From: Arthrobacter sp. B0490
GTDB lineage: Bacteria; Actinomycetota; Actinomycetes; Actinomycetales; Micrococcaceae
Length of the DNA stretch: 64,000 bases
Assembly (NCBI RefSeq): GCF_002929355.1
Contig: NZ_PJIR01000013.1
Span: forward strand, 1-64,000
Direction of reading: 5' to 3'
Position 1 is the first letter of the stretch. Every line of letters starts with the position of its first letter. The notes beneath the pieces are model-generated. The model worked only from the letters and a program-made list of their open reading frames with translations, searched no databases and was not told where the DNA came from. The position numbers were made by a program, and so were the translations under genes. This document shows, one piece after another, positions 1-8,487 of the stretch.

Positions 1-159
1 TTCGGCCTCCAGCAGTTCCCGTAAGCCCCGCCGGACCAGTTCGTGGTCATCGAGGATGAACACCGTGACGTCCTTCAGCTGCTGATCCACATCGCTGGCG
101 ACCCCGCACTTTCCCTTGTCCACCGAGACCTGGCGACTGTCGACGCCAACCATCAGCAT
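1..159 (-). CDS. Response regulator, NarL/FixJ type, N-terminal part (runs off left edge)
   Basis: Reading leftward from ATG 159 the frame stays open to the window edge (53 codons). It contains VTVFILDDHELVRRGLREL, the classic first beta strand, DD acidic pair and helix 1 of a receiver domain. Receiver domains of this type accept phosphate from a sensor kinase and usually drive a C-terminal LuxR-type HTH, which would lie outside the window. A purine-rich GGGAGAGGGA lies about 7 nt before ATG 159; an in-frame GTG at 90 is a shorter alternative start that would begin just before the domain. The universal stress protein debris next door recalls DevR/DosR neighbourhoods, but that link is an inference. 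Confidence 0.7.
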   Translation of the reverse strand, partial: MLMVGVDSRQVSVDKGKCGVASDVDQQLKDVTVFILDDHELVRRGLRELLEAE

Positions 160-245
160 GACCGGTCCCTCTCCCTCACGGCAGGGCCCAATGTCCCCTT
201 CCCATCACGGGCCGAGGAGGGATCCCGCTCATTCCGCGTCCGGAG

Positions 246-476
246 ATGATCGGACGAGGGGCGGCCAGCCTGCATCTGGCCGCCACCGCGTCGTGCCCCA
301 TCGCGGTCATCCGCGACGATCGGCCCGCCGGGGCGACGTCCTGGTGGCGGTCGACGGATTCCCCGGGAGCGACCGCGTCATCGAGCGTGCCCTGGACCTC
401 CTGCCTGGCCACACCGACGGTCGACGCCGTGCTGCACCACGGTTAGGGGGAACGTCCTCGTCGTGTGCCGACCGAT
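246..476 (+). pseudogene. Universal stress protein (UspA) remnant
   Basis: Two pieces of a Usp protein are readable in different frames. From 246 one frame gives IGRGAASLHLAATASCPIAV, the end of the first Usp domain (the usual GxxGH...SCPVxVVR region). From about 325 another frame gives DVLVAVDGFPGSDRVIERAL, the start of a second Usp domain. A frameshift separates them near 325-335, the start of domain 1 is missing, and the second domain stops after about 50 residues. Tandem-Usp proteins bind ATP and serve stress or dormancy responses. This copy cannot make a complete domain. Confidence 0.6.
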
Positions 477-653
477 AGCGGTGCGAATGAACCCCGGCTG
501 CCCGGACGACAGGCCCTGACCATTTGCTATCGGCACCGTCGGGACGTTGTGCTCTACTGCCCCGGGCCGGCACAGGGTTGCATGAAGCGGGACCTGAGGT
601 CCACGCCGTACGGCGTGGCCGCCAGCACAACCCCGACTCGGAGGACACCCATC

Positions 654-884
654 ATGACCAGCATCAGCGCTTTGTGGACCACGCTCGACACCGACATCCA
701 GCAGTGGCTTCTGCACAATCCCGGGACTACGTTCCTGCCCCGGACATATGTCAACCAGGCGCAGACCGGCACGGGTCGAACCCTCAGTCTCAACGAGCAC
801 GGTGAGCACCGGTTGTCCCCCGAGGAGATGCTCTTCCTCAAGGTCAAGAGAGGCGAAGTCCTGACCGCTCGTAGCACCACATAG
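654..884 (+). CDS. Hypothetical protein, 76 aa
   Basis: Small soluble protein of unknown function. ATG 654 is preceded by a GGAGG-type ribosome site about 9 nt upstream, which favours this start over the longer open frame that begins at 465. The sequence has an amphipathic beginning (SISALWTTLDTDIQQWLLH) and a charged tail (EEMLFLKVKRGEVLTARS). No signal peptide or membrane segment is visible. Codon use is like that of neighbouring real genes. I do not recognise a family. It stands alone between the Usp debris and a stretch with no gene. Confidence 0.5.
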   Translation: MTSISALWTTLDTDIQQWLLHNPGTTFLPRTYVNQAQTGTGRTLSLNEHGEHRLSPEEMLFLKVKRGEVLTARSTT

Positions 885-1243
885 GACAGGGCACTCGGCC
901 CCAACGTCGCCGAACGAAGCCAGTCGTCACCCCGCCGCTCAGCGCGTCGGTCCAGGGCAAGCCCGGCGGATCTGGCCCGGGTCCCGGCGGCGGCACAGAT
1001 CGCTCCGAGTCGTAGGAATGGGCGGAACCGAAGCGGGTGGTCATCCATCGCCGGGCGTCCACACGCTGTGGTGCAACCCGACGGTTGCGGGATGCAGGCC
1101 GTGGTGCGGTCGTCCTGTTACGGGGAGCATCTCGGGCAGGTCCCACGGGGAGGGGCCGACGCGACCGGATCAGGAGATATCTCGCTCAAGGCCGGACCCT
1201 GGCATTTCAGCAGGCGATGTCTGCTGACTTCCAGTCCCTCGTC
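885..1243. other. No gene seen
   Basis: About 360 bases upstream of the TetR operator. Open frames here on both strands have no start with a ribosome site and no family resemblance. I see no hairpin with a T-run. Confidence 0.4.
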
Positions 1244-1265
1244 ACAGACCGACTAGTCGGTCTGT
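1244..1265. promoter_or_regulatory. TetR operator, perfect 22-bp palindrome
   Basis: The half-site ACAGACCGACT (1244-1254) is followed directly by its exact reverse complement (1255-1265). GACCGACNNGTCGGTC-like palindromes are common operators of TetR repressors. This one ends 19 bases before the TetR start codon and lies where a -35 element would be, given the -10-like TATCGT at 1273-1278. That placement fits repression of the regulator and of the exporter it overlaps. Confidence 0.8.
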
Positions 1266-1272
1266 TCTCTGC

Positions 1273-1278
1273 TATCGT
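1273..1278 (+). promoter_or_regulatory. Likely -10 element of a leaderless TetR/GAP transcript
   Basis: TATCGT sits 6 nt before ATG 1285, and no Shine-Dalgarno sequence precedes that ATG. Transcription starting about 7 nt after the -10 would begin at the start codon itself, the arrangement of leaderless actinobacterial mRNAs. No good -35 is visible; the operator occupies that position. Confidence 0.45.
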
Positions 1279-1284
1279 TTCTAC

Positions 1285-1794
1285 ATGACTGCTAGAGCAC
1301 GCATCCTCGATACAGCCCGCCGGCTCGCCATCGACACGGGGTCCGTGCCCTCGATGGACGTGATCGCCTCGGCGGCCGGAGTTTCCAAGGGGGGCTTCAC
1401 TCACCATTTCGGAACGAGGGCGGCGCTTCTTGCCGGTCTCGCAGAACAGGCCATCGAGTCCATGGATCAAGCCCTCGATGCGGCCGTGGCCACCGGCGGC
1501 GTCGTCCGGACCTGGTTGGAGGTCTCCATGTCACGGGAGGAGGCGGATCTGTATCGGGCCCTGCTGATGTCCCTCAACGAGGGAGGGGCGGACACCTCCG
1601 AGCTCCTCCGCCGGTCGGCCGAGGCATCCACCAGGTGGGAACGCCTGCTGGCCGAGGAATTGGGTGATCCCGTCGCCGGGTCGGTCGTCCGGCTCCTGGG
1701 GGACGGTCTCGTCATGAATACTCTGACCGGGGACGCCCTCCCCTCGCTCGAGGCCGTCCTCGGATGGCTGGACGCGAAGCAGCACACGCGATGA
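1285..1794 (+). CDS. TetR/AcrR family transcriptional repressor
   Basis: DNA-binding repressor of 169 aa, short for the family but complete. The N-terminal HTH covers residues 1-48, with the typical pattern MDVIASAAGVSKGGFTHHFG followed by TRAALLAGL. The rest is the helical ligand-binding and dimerisation domain. It probably binds the perfect palindrome just upstream and controls itself together with the next gene, whose ATG overlaps its stop (ATGA at 1791-1794). The ligand is unknown; an exporter partner suggests a small exported molecule or toxic compound. Confidence 0.9.
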   Translation: MTARARILDTARRLAIDTGSVPSMDVIASAAGVSKGGFTHHFGTRAALLAGLAEQAIESMDQALDAAVATGGVVRTWLEVSMSREEADLYRALLMSLNEGGADTSELLRRSAEASTRWERLLAEELGDPVAGSVVRLLGDGLVMNTLTGDALPSLEAVLGWLDAKQHTR

Positions 1795-2453
1795 GCGCCG
1801 GTCTGCTGGGGGCGATCCTCGGGCTCGCACTGGCCGACAGCCTGAACCCTGCGACGATCGTGACGATCACCCTCATCCTCCTCACCGTGCCCCGACATCG
1901 GGTCGCTTCGGCCATGTCCTTCGTCCTCGGGGCGTTCAGTACCGTCTTCGTCCTGGGTGCCGGCATCTTCCTGGGCGCCGGGGCTGCAGCAGAAACGGTC
2001 AGTGGTGGACTCGTCTGGCTGCGGCGCATCGTATTCCTGATCGCCGCCATCACTCTTTTCAAGGCCGCCGTCCATCGCTTGAAGGATCGCGAGAGAAAGG
2101 GCATCGGCCTGCCCGCATGGTTCGGCGTAGGGACCGCCCTTCCCCTCGGCGTCCTCGTCACGGGAGCGGACCTGCCCAACGCCTTCCCGTACTTCATCGC
2201 CATCGAACGCATGATCGATGCGAACATCACACCCGGAACCGGACTACTCGCCCTGATCGGATACGCGGTCATCTACTGCATTCCGTGCCTGATCCTGCTC
2301 GCCCTGGGTGTCGCTCACGGCGACCGGGTCCGCCTGCGCCTGCAGAAGGTCTACGATCGCTTCGCCGCCGGCACCGCCAAACGCTCCGTTCCTGCGGCCG
2401 TGACCCTCATGCTCCTGGGTCTCGGCGTACTGACCATCGCCGTGTGGCCCTGA
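1791..2453 (+). CDS. GAP/LysE-like membrane exporter
   Basis: Integral membrane protein of 220 aa with about six hydrophobic segments, beginning GLLGAILGLALADSLNPATI. The early DSLNP/NPATI motif and overall layout match the GAP (Sap, sulfolipid-1-addressing) family in the LysE exporter superfamily. The start ATG 1791 overlaps the TetR stop by four bases, so the two genes are translationally coupled; a longer frame from 1764 lies inside TetR and is unlikely. Likely role: efflux of a compound sensed by the TetR protein. Substrate unknown. Confidence 0.8.
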   Translation: MSAGLLGAILGLALADSLNPATIVTITLILLTVPRHRVASAMSFVLGAFSTVFVLGAGIFLGAGAAAETVSGGLVWLRRIVFLIAAITLFKAAVHRLKDRERKGIGLPAWFGVGTALPLGVLVTGADLPNAFPYFIAIERMIDANITPGTGLLALIGYAVIYCIPCLILLALGVAHGDRVRLRLQKVYDRFAAGTAKRSVPAAVTLMLLGLGVLTIAVWP

Positions 2454-2538
2454 GGGCACAACCGCAGGTATCCGTTCAACGATTCCACAATGGGACAGAT
2501 GCTGGAATGTGGGCTGAGTCCTCCTGGCGACAAGACCG

Positions 2539-2573
2539 AGCCGGCCGACGCGTCGTAGGTACGTCGGCCGGCT
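2539..2573. terminator. Strong hairpin between convergent genes
   Basis: AGCCGGCCGACG (2539-2550) pairs perfectly with CGTCGGCCGGCT (2562-2573) around an 11-nt loop. It lies between the end of the exporter gene (2453) and the end of the convergent DUF4394 gene (2606), so it may serve both. There is no T-run. Confidence 0.65.
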
Positions 2574-2605
2574 GTTGCTCCGACCGGGGGTGCCGAAGCT
2601 GCCGG

Positions 2606-3508
2606 TCAGAGTTGATTCAGCGGAATGGCGAGGTCTGTGACCGGGACGCCGATGGTTCCGAGTGAGGTGGCCTTGCCGTTGAACAGGGCGATCTCGTACA
2701 GCGATCCGTTGATGGTCGCGAAGCCCATCACCTCGACGGTGCTTCCGTCGCGGATGGTGGAGTAGATGTCGAAGCCTGTGTCGCCGGTCGCGTCGACGGC
2801 GAGCTTGCCGGTGGCTGCCAGCGAGCCCGCATTGGCCGGCGACTGAAGGGCAATCTGGTCGAGGGCGGTGTCCAGGTCGTAGAGGGTGGTCGCCGTGTTC
2901 GGGTCGAGGTCGTTGTTGGTGTAGGCCGCCCCGTTGACGCCGGTAGCGATCGCCGGCGGTGCATAGCTCAGCGTGCCATCGGCGACGGTTGCCGCGCCTG
3001 CGGAGGCGAACGGCTGGCGCAGGTTCTGGCCGCTGTCGCTGACGACTCGCAGCGCGTTGGCTGCAGGGTTGAAGTCCACCCCGAACGTCGTGCCGCTCAG
3101 TGGAACGGTCAACCGGGTGACTTGGGTGGCCACCCCCGTGTCCGGGTTGATCAGGTAGACCCCGGCGCTCGCCGTGTTGTTGCCGACGCCGTAGAGGTTG
3201 CCGTCCTGGACCCGGTAGTCGATGCCGATGAGGCGGGTGTCGCCGCCCGTCAGGCCGCCTACACCGATGCTGCTGCGCACTTTGCCGGGCTTGTTGGCGT
3301 CGAACTGCACGAGCTTGGTGCCGGCGTCGGCCAGGCCGATGACCCGCAGCTTGGCGGCGCGTGACCGGTCACCGCCGTTGGATTTGCCGTTGGATCCACC
3401 GTCGGCCACGGCGGGCGCCACGGTCACGGCAGTGGTCACGGCAGGTGCTACGGCCATGACCCCGGTCACGGCGATAGCCGCGACCGCCAGCTTGAAGGTC
3501 CTGTTCAT
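2606..3508 (-). CDS. Secreted DUF4394-domain protein
   Basis: Exported protein of 300 aa. ATG 3508 follows GAGGAGA five bases upstream and opens a Sec signal peptide (MNRTFKLAVAAIAVTGVMAV, Ala-rich to about residue 38), so this start is preferred to the longer frame from 3787. The mature part is a DUF4394 beta-propeller-like domain with phrases such as LIGIDYRVQDGNLYGVG, TFGVDFNPAANALRVVSD and GFDIYSTI. The domain is widespread in secreted bacterial proteins and has no assigned activity. Gly/Ser/Asn linker residues precede the domain. It probably acts outside the membrane. Confidence 0.85.
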   Translation of the reverse strand: MNRTFKLAVAAIAVTGVMAVAPAVTTAVTVAPAVADGGSNGKSNGGDRSRAAKLRVIGLADAGTKLVQFDANKPGKVRSSIGVGGLTGGDTRLIGIDYRVQDGNLYGVGNNTASAGVYLINPDTGVATQVTRLTVPLSGTTFGVDFNPAANALRVVSDSGQNLRQPFASAGAATVADGTLSYAPPAIATGVNGAAYTNNDLDPNTATTLYDLDTALDQIALQSPANAGSLAATGKLAVDATGDTGFDIYSTIRDGSTVEVMGFATINGSLYEIALFNGKATSLGTIGVPVTDLAIPLNQL

Positions 3509-3798
3509 CGTGTTCTCCTCGGAATTGACGGTCGCCGAAGATCGGTCGACTCGGAGGGGTATACGCGGTGCGTCGGTGTTGCGTTCAAAGCGCTGGAACG
3601 TCAGGGGCCAGCGGTTCAGGTTCTCCGCGAACCAGTGAAGATCCGTCCGGGTCAGCGTCACCATTCCGTCGAGCTCGGCCAATATCGGCGAGCCAACGTC
3701 CTCGCTGATGGCATCGGCTCGTTCGACGAGCGGGACGGCGTCGGTGTCGGTGTCACCCGTGCCATTCGATCCGCAGCACCCCGTCATGCGATGCTGCG

Positions 3799-3885
3799 GT
3801 GAACGCTTCGAGGGTGGGCCGCGGTCCCTTGCTGCTCATCGTCACCGTCCCCTTGATCGAAGTGACCGTTTTCTGGATGCGGACG
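3799..3885 (+). pseudogene. Possible FxsA-like membrane protein fragment
   Basis: The frame from GTG 3799 gives GRGPLLLIVTVPLIEVTVFW. This resembles the first membrane helix of FxsA-type cytoplasmic membrane proteins, which often read PLIEI/AEIALF. Homology is lost after about 28 residues. It overlaps nothing certain and is read opposite to the flanking genes. The evidence is short and weak. Confidence 0.3.
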
Positions 3886-3916
3886 AACAGCGCGGCCACG
3901 TCCCTCTGCCGGAAAG

Positions 3917-4309
3917 CTACACGGGGTGCAGTTGTGAGGCGGGAAGGTAACGCGTCAGCCAGTCCAGGGCGGCTGACTCGTCAGTGAAGAACTGGACCTT
4001 GTGGACGGAGTGCTGCACGGAGGCGGCTATCACCCGGTCGACAGGCGTGTGCCCGAGCATCGCGGCAGCCAGGACCATCTCCTCGGACCCGTAGGCTGCC
4101 CGGGCGCCGACGGTAATGATCCTGATCTCGCGCATGTCCACCAGAATGGCGTAGGGGACATGGTGGACCAGCAGGAGGCTTTTCTCGAGGACATCCCTCG
4201 CATCGGCTTCCTGTACCTCTGTCCCGGGAGTCCAGGTCAAACGAAGCAGGCGAGGACCGAGCAGGTTGAGGGTCGCCTTGCCGTCGGCCGCAGGAACCTT
4301 CACCTGCAC
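3917..4309 (-). CDS. STAS/SEC14-like DUF7793 domain protein
   Basis: Soluble protein of 130 aa with an alternating alpha/beta pattern: LLRLTWTPGTEVQEADARDV, then HHVPYAILVDMREIRII, GARAAYGSEEM and FFTDESAALDWL. This matches the small STAS-like family common in Arthrobacter (DUF7793), whose members carry one 110-130 aa domain of unknown partner. The start is a GTG at 4309 without a clear ribosome site; a second GTG at 4303 is possible. No neighbour suggests a function. Confidence 0.65.
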   Translation of the reverse strand: MQVKVPAADGKATLNLLGPRLLRLTWTPGTEVQEADARDVLEKSLLLVHHVPYAILVDMREIRIITVGARAAYGSEEMVLAAAMLGHTPVDRVIAASVQHSVHKVQFFTDESAALDWLTRYLPASQLHPV

Positions 4310-4644
4310 CGACTACCGCACGGAATCAAAACCGGACTCACACCCCTGGTCCTTCTTCGCTGAGAGCGTGCCTCATCGAGACTCATCTCATCCGGTACTG
4401 ATGGCCCGGAGCTACAAAGCCTACGGAACGGCAGGGCTCTCCTTCACCCCGAGCACCGACAATTTATCCGCAGGTTGTCCGCATCGACTCCGGACTACTC
4501 TCAGCACGCGTCGTCCCCAGCCCTGTCTGACCTGGCTTGCGCGATCAGATTGTGACCCAGTCGAGACATGTCCCCGTCGACTCCCGTGCCTGATAGGTCG
4601 GACACTTGAAGCATGGTGCTGATGGGGTTATTGGGGGACGTGAC
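4310..4644. other. No gene seen
   Basis: About 335 bases between the divergent DUF7793 protein and the small membrane protein. Open frames here are short, lack ribosome sites and resemble nothing. Promoters for both neighbours should lie here, but I cannot point to convincing boxes. Confidence 0.35.
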
Positions 4645-4887
4645 ATGCGGCGGTTGACTCACGATAGGGCGGCTCTGCCATCGATGCTGGCGCTGGTCGC
4701 TGTGGCCGTGTTCTGGGCTGTTGGAGCTGTCGGCGGTATCCGCTTCCTCGCCGACACCAGTTCCCCTATGACACTACTGGTGGGGCTGTACGTGATGCTC
4801 GCAGGCGTCGCGGTGTCGATCATCGTCACGACGCTTGCCCTCAACGACCTCATGGGGAGATATGCCCGGCTGCGCACCCGCCGCTAG
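4645..4887 (+). CDS. Small two-helix membrane protein, 80 aa
   Basis: Two hydrophobic segments (PSMLALVAVAVFWAVGAVGG and LLVGLYVMLAGVAVSIIVTT) are joined by a short polar loop, with a basic tail (RYARLRTRR). ATG 4645 is preceded by GGGGGA about 8 nt upstream, so it is chosen over the longer frame from 4606. The function is unknown, and the fold is typical of small actinobacterial membrane proteins. Confidence 0.6.
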   Translation: MRRLTHDRAALPSMLALVAVAVFWAVGAVGGIRFLADTSSPMTLLVGLYVMLAGVAVSIIVTTLALNDLMGRYARLRTRR

Positions 4888-4959
4888 TCCAGCGCGTCGT
4901 CAGGGTTGCGTAGCGCCCCGGAACCTCGACTGATCGGCTGATCCCCATCGCTGCGTGAG

Positions 4960-5102
4960 CGTGAGGGTCAGCGTGTGCTTGGCGTCCTCGACGGTGCTGC
5001 AGGGGCGAGTTGGGCAAGGCGGGGCATCTATTGGTCCCGCCGTCGTCAACTCCGCCTTCAGCACCGGCATCTTATTGGGCGCACTCAGCGGCGGGACACT
5101 GC
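4960..5102 (+). pseudogene. MFS transporter C-terminal fragment
   Basis: One frame reads LQGRVGQGGASIGPAVVNSA then FSTGILLGALSGG. This is the conserved tenth/eleventh-helix region of DHA1-type sugar-efflux or drug MFS proteins (pattern AxxxNxAFNxGxALGAxLGG). The sequence on either side does not continue the protein in any frame. It is a short leftover of a lost transporter. Confidence 0.45.
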
Positions 5103-5226
5103 CGACAGTCCTTCATCCCATACCCACCGAGCCCGGTTCTTCTCCCGTTCGCGCTCGGCCTCGTCAGGGCCCCGCGGTGGCTCCCCGGTGATCATCACGC
5201 GCAACCCAGACTCGCTACCCCGCTAA

Positions 5227-5733
5227 TCAACTCCTTCGCTGCCCACCAGACGATGCCTTCGCGGACGTCGGGTGCTGGGGCAGGGCGTTGTCGAGCTGGC
5301 GCAACCAGGACTGGAAGTCTTCGGGACCGTTGAAGTGGGCGCCGATGATCCTGCTGACCTCCGGGGCAGTGTCGGGCCCATCGATGACGAGCGAGTACCC
5401 ACCTCTTGCGGTCGCCGCTTCGAAGGCCGGCAGATCTCCTCGGCCATCACCTGCATACGCGACAGTTTGAAGGTTCCTCGTGCTGATGATCCGCCGAAGA
5501 GCGGTGCCCTTGTCCTGTTCCAAAGGCATCCGAAGCTCCTCCACGAATTTCCCGGGCTCGTGGCGCAGCCCATATGCAACAGCCCTCATCCATTCCCGGG
5601 CTTCCGGCACGACCTCGATGCCGTTTCCGGTCGGATGTTCGAGACCGTTGGAACTATGGAGCTCCACCCCGGGGATGCTTGCTCGTGCAGCGAGGAACGC
5701 GGCCGGCCGGCCGGAGAGGAGCGCGACGACCGT
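5227..5733 (-). pseudogene. otsB: Trehalose-phosphatase (OtsB) C-terminal fragment
   Basis: The frame reads VVALLSGRPAAFLAARASIP GVELHSSNGLEHP, then MPLEQDKGTALRRII, VAYAGDGRGDLPAFEAA, and ends HFNGPEDFQSWLRQLDNALP. These are the middle and C-terminal motifs of HAD-type trehalose-6-phosphatases (SGRP, GLE, DK, GDxxxDLPAF). The first third, with the catalytic FDGTL motif, is missing and a stop codon lies just upstream of the fragment. It cannot be active. A frame from GTG 5667 could still yield a 146-aa product. Confidence 0.75.
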
Positions 5734-5760
5734 TCAGCAGGCCTACGCTGTGGCAGCAAA

Positions 5761-5791
5761 GCGTCCTTCAGCGCGACGGGCTGAAGGACGC
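5761..5791. terminator. Hairpin next to the otsB fragment
   Basis: GCGTCCTTCAGC (5761-5772) pairs perfectly with GCTGAAGGACGC (5780-5791) around a 7-nt loop. Read on the minus strand it is followed by TTTG, so it may be the relic terminator of a lost gene upstream of otsB. Confidence 0.4.
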
Positions 5792-6012
5792 GCCAGAATA
5801 CGTCGGCGCCAGTGCCTCGAAGCCGAGCATCCGTGTGCACCGTGGTGGAGTGCCTGGGGCAGGGACCATGACCCGGGAGGTCCGTCTCGAGTGAGCACTC
5901 GAGGAAGGGGCGGACCGGCGGAACGCCGCAGGTTCAGACCGAACCGAGAACCCACCCCAGATGCCCCACCGAAGGGCCGGAACCTCTTCGGCCTCCACGG
6001 TGAATGCGCATT

Positions 6013-6132
6013 CTAGGAGAGGATGGCCTGCCATACCTGGACGCCGACGACTGCCGGCTACACCACAAGGATGAGGGTCATGCGATCCTGGCCGCCACCA
6101 TGACAGAGGCTCTGTCGCCGTACGTCCATCGA
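6013..6132 (+). pseudogene. Possible SGNH/GDSL hydrolase C-terminal fragment
   Basis: The frame reads DGLPYLDADDCRLHH, then KDEGHAILAATMTEALSPYV. This resembles the end of SGNH esterases (DGIH...GH..LA..I..AL), which contains the catalytic Asp-x-x-His block. Here the expected H of DxxH appears altered and everything N-terminal is gone. The sequence after it resembles no family. Confidence 0.3.
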
Positions 6133-6392
6133 GCCGTCGACCAGCAAGCCTCGCTGTCCCGGTGCAGAATTTTCGTCACGACACTCGTCCGCCCAGTGGG
6201 CTGGCCTCGTGGGGGCCGCGGACCCGACCGGTATGCATACGTTCGTGGCTGACTTCTTCGGCTGCTCCTTTGGGGAGTTCGGCGGGTCAGGCGCCTGGAT
6301 GCAGGCCGAGGCCGGGCGCTGGAAGAGGCCCAGTCGACTCCGTCATCGCCGACGCCATTGGAACCGTCCGGACACGGCGCTGAAGGCATCGC

Positions 6393-8144
6393 CTACTGTC
6401 GCCGTCCTCTCCGTGCCCGAGCGCCCTTGGAGGTCGAGAGCGCTGCCTCGGGCACAGCATCCCCTCCCGGCACCTTCCCGGACCCACGCCGCGGCACTGT
6501 CATGGCCGCAACCTCCCTGAGCCGGGGGTGGAGATGGTCGTCGCCGTCCACCGTCCCTGATTGCCACGACAGCGTGAGCCCGTCCGCGGTGTCCTCGAGC
6601 GACGCGAGGTTGTTGTCGAACCACGGTCCCCTGATGTTCCGCCAACGGAACGGAGGGTTGGGAACCTTCACGGAGCGCGCCACGAGGGCCCCGAGAGGTG
6701 CCGCTACGGCGTAGGAGAGGATGGCTGTGGAGGAGCGCAGGAGCCGCGGCAGCGGATTGCGGATCGGGGAGCAGACCACCTGGAGGATACGGCTTCCCGA
6801 CGTCCTGTCCACTTCCGCGACGTACGAGAAGTGGACGTCTCCCGACAGGAAGGTCACCGTCTCCGGTGCCGGACCCCGGTTACCGTCCGCCACGTCCGTC
6901 GCCATGAGGGCCACGGCACGGAAGCTGTTCTGGAAGGCGGCCCAGTGTTCCAGATCCATGCCCTGCCGCAGCTTCTCACCCAGTCGCGCGCCCCGCGCGC
7001 CCCAGGCACCCTGGGCGAGGGCCTCGTCCCACGACTCGATGTGATGCAGCCCCAGCGGCAGGAGGAACGGCAGCGAGGTTCCCACCAGCAGGTGCCGGAA
7101 GCCGCCCACCATCCTGGAATCCAGCCATGCCGTCTCCTCCTCGCTGAGCAGGGCGCGCGCGTCGGGTGTCAGCACGCGGGACACGCGGGAGTCGACGACG
7201 ATCAGGCGCGTGTCATCGAAGTCGCGGCAGTAGCTCCAGCGGTAGCTGGCCGGATCCTTGTCCGCCCGGTCGGCGAAGTCGTCGAGCTCCTCGCTCAGGT
7301 CGAGCTCGACGGCGTCGTGATGGTTGACGATCCGTTGCCAGATGCGGTCCTCGGCGCGCTGGTCCGGCGACATGTTGCCGAGGTGCTGGTACACCCAGTA
7401 AGAGGCCAGGCCCGCGACGATCCGGTCCTGCCACCAGGAGGTGGCCTCCATTTCCTGCTTCCAGGAGGTGGAGGCGTTCCAATCGTCGCGGATGTCGTGG
7501 TCGTCGAAGATCATGGCACTGGGAAGGGTGGACAGCAACCAGCGGTTGGCACTGTCGGACCAGGCCAGGTTGTACAGGTGGGCGTACTCCTCGTAGTCCT
7601 TCAGCTCTGCGCCGGGCTCGTCCTCGATGTCCCTCCGCCCGCGGATGAACTGCTGCATCTCCTCACTGGTGGAATCGGCGTAGACCTGGTCGCCGAGGAA
7701 AAGAAGGAGGTCCGGCCGCGGTGAGCTGTCGTCCTTCGTCCGGTTGAGCGCATACGCACGCATGGCATCGATGCCGTGGGTCCGATTGCCCTCCTTGGTG
7801 TGAGGGACGCTTGTGCGGCAGGACCCGAAGGCCAGTCGCAGTGGCTTCCCCGGGGTGCGTGTCGCAATGCTCGACGGCGGGAATTCGGGAACCGATCCCG
7901 GGTCGGGCCAGGCCTGGTGTCCGTCGATCTCCACCGTGTAGGAGGTGACGCTTCCCGGCTCGAGTCCGTCCACCTCGACGAGCGCGTAATGGTGCCCGTG
8001 GACCGCGAAAGTGCGTGCTTCCCAGGATCGCTGGGCGGCCCGGACGGCGACGCGTGCCGAGGTGCCGACCTCCACCCAGATACTCGCCGAGGTTTCGTCG
8101 ACGTACCGAAGGATGGGGCCAAGGACCAGGGGAGTTGGTGTCAT
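6393..8144 (-). CDS. PhoD-like alkaline phosphatase / metallophosphatase
   Basis: Protein of 583 aa with an Ig-like N-terminal domain (1-95) and a PhoD catalytic domain. Metal-binding motifs are visible in order: FGSC at 106-109, GDQVYAD at 151-157, FDDHDIRDDWN at 213-223 and SGDVH at 434-438. PhoD enzymes hydrolyse phosphate mono- and diesters with Ca/Fe centres. No signal or Tat peptide is visible at the N-terminus, so this resembles the cytoplasmic or unlocated actinobacterial PhoD group. The basic tail (SKGARARRGRRQ) is unusual. Start ATG 8144 lacks a strong ribosome site. It stands alone, and an unrelated frame ends overlapping its start. Confidence 0.85.
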   Translation of the reverse strand: MTPTPLVLGPILRYVDETSASIWVEVGTSARVAVRAAQRSWEARTFAVHGHHYALVEVDGLEPGSVTSYTVEIDGHQAWPDPGSVPEFPPSSIATRTPGKPLRLAFGSCRTSVPHTKEGNRTHGIDAMRAYALNRTKDDSSPRPDLLLFLGDQVYADSTSEEMQQFIRGRRDIEDEPGAELKDYEEYAHLYNLAWSDSANRWLLSTLPSAMIFDDHDIRDDWNASTSWKQEMEATSWWQDRIVAGLASYWVYQHLGNMSPDQRAEDRIWQRIVNHHDAVELDLSEELDDFADRADKDPASYRWSYCRDFDDTRLIVVDSRVSRVLTPDARALLSEEETAWLDSRMVGGFRHLLVGTSLPFLLPLGLHHIESWDEALAQGAWGARGARLGEKLRQGMDLEHWAAFQNSFRAVALMATDVADGNRGPAPETVTFLSGDVHFSYVAEVDRTSGSRILQVVCSPIRNPLPRLLRSSTAILSYAVAAPLGALVARSVKVPNPPFRWRNIRGPWFDNNLASLEDTADGLTLSWQSGTVDGDDHLHPRLREVAAMTVPRRGSGKVPGGDAVPEAALSTSKGARARRGRRQ

Positions 8145-8270
8145 AGGTATGTTCTACCCTTATACCCTTCGGCCCGCAGGGCGATGTCGACGAATTTGCC
8201 TTCGGCGTCGGAATCGCCGATCGCTTCCTCGCGCCAGTCCTTGCGTGCATCGTCGACGGGGCTGCTCGGA
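8141..8270 (-). other. Unrecognised 3' coding fragment overlapping the PhoD start
   Basis: A minus-strand frame reads DDARKDWREEAIGDSDAEGK then FVDIALRAEGYKGRTYL and stops at TGA overlapping the phosphatase ATG. The composition looks coding and the overlap resembles an operon junction, but no start or family is recognisable and the frame degenerates upstream. It may be the end of a lost gene. Confidence 0.3.
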
Positions 8271-8487
8271 GGTGTGCGCTGACCTGGCCGAGGATGCGAG
8301 CGAGGTCGCGGCGTCATAGGTGCCGAGCGGGGCGAGGAGAAGTCCCCGGAATCTCGGCCGACGTAGGCTTGGGTACTGCTCGTGGTTTCTGCTCACGGTG
8401 ACTGCTTGGACAATCACCCCAGCAGAGCTTCGAGTTCCTTGCTGCCCATGACGCAAGCCCGATCCCCAAGAAACGCGAAGAATCCCA
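8271..8487. other. No gene seen
   Basis: Between the fragment above and the divergent epoxide hydrolase. Promoters for one or both genes should be here. I see no clear boxes or palindromes. Confidence 0.3.

Noticed and set aside
465..653. Longer N-terminus for the 76-aa protein
   Set aside because: The extra residues are Arg/Pro-rich with no ribosome site, whereas ATG 654 has one.
3509..3787. 93-residue extension of the DUF4394 protein
   Set aside because: It would bury the signal peptide, and ATG 3508 has a strong ribosome site.
6561..7724. 387-aa plus-strand open frame
   Set aside because: It is antisense to the phosphatase, with Arg/His/Gly-rich mirror-frame composition and no family.
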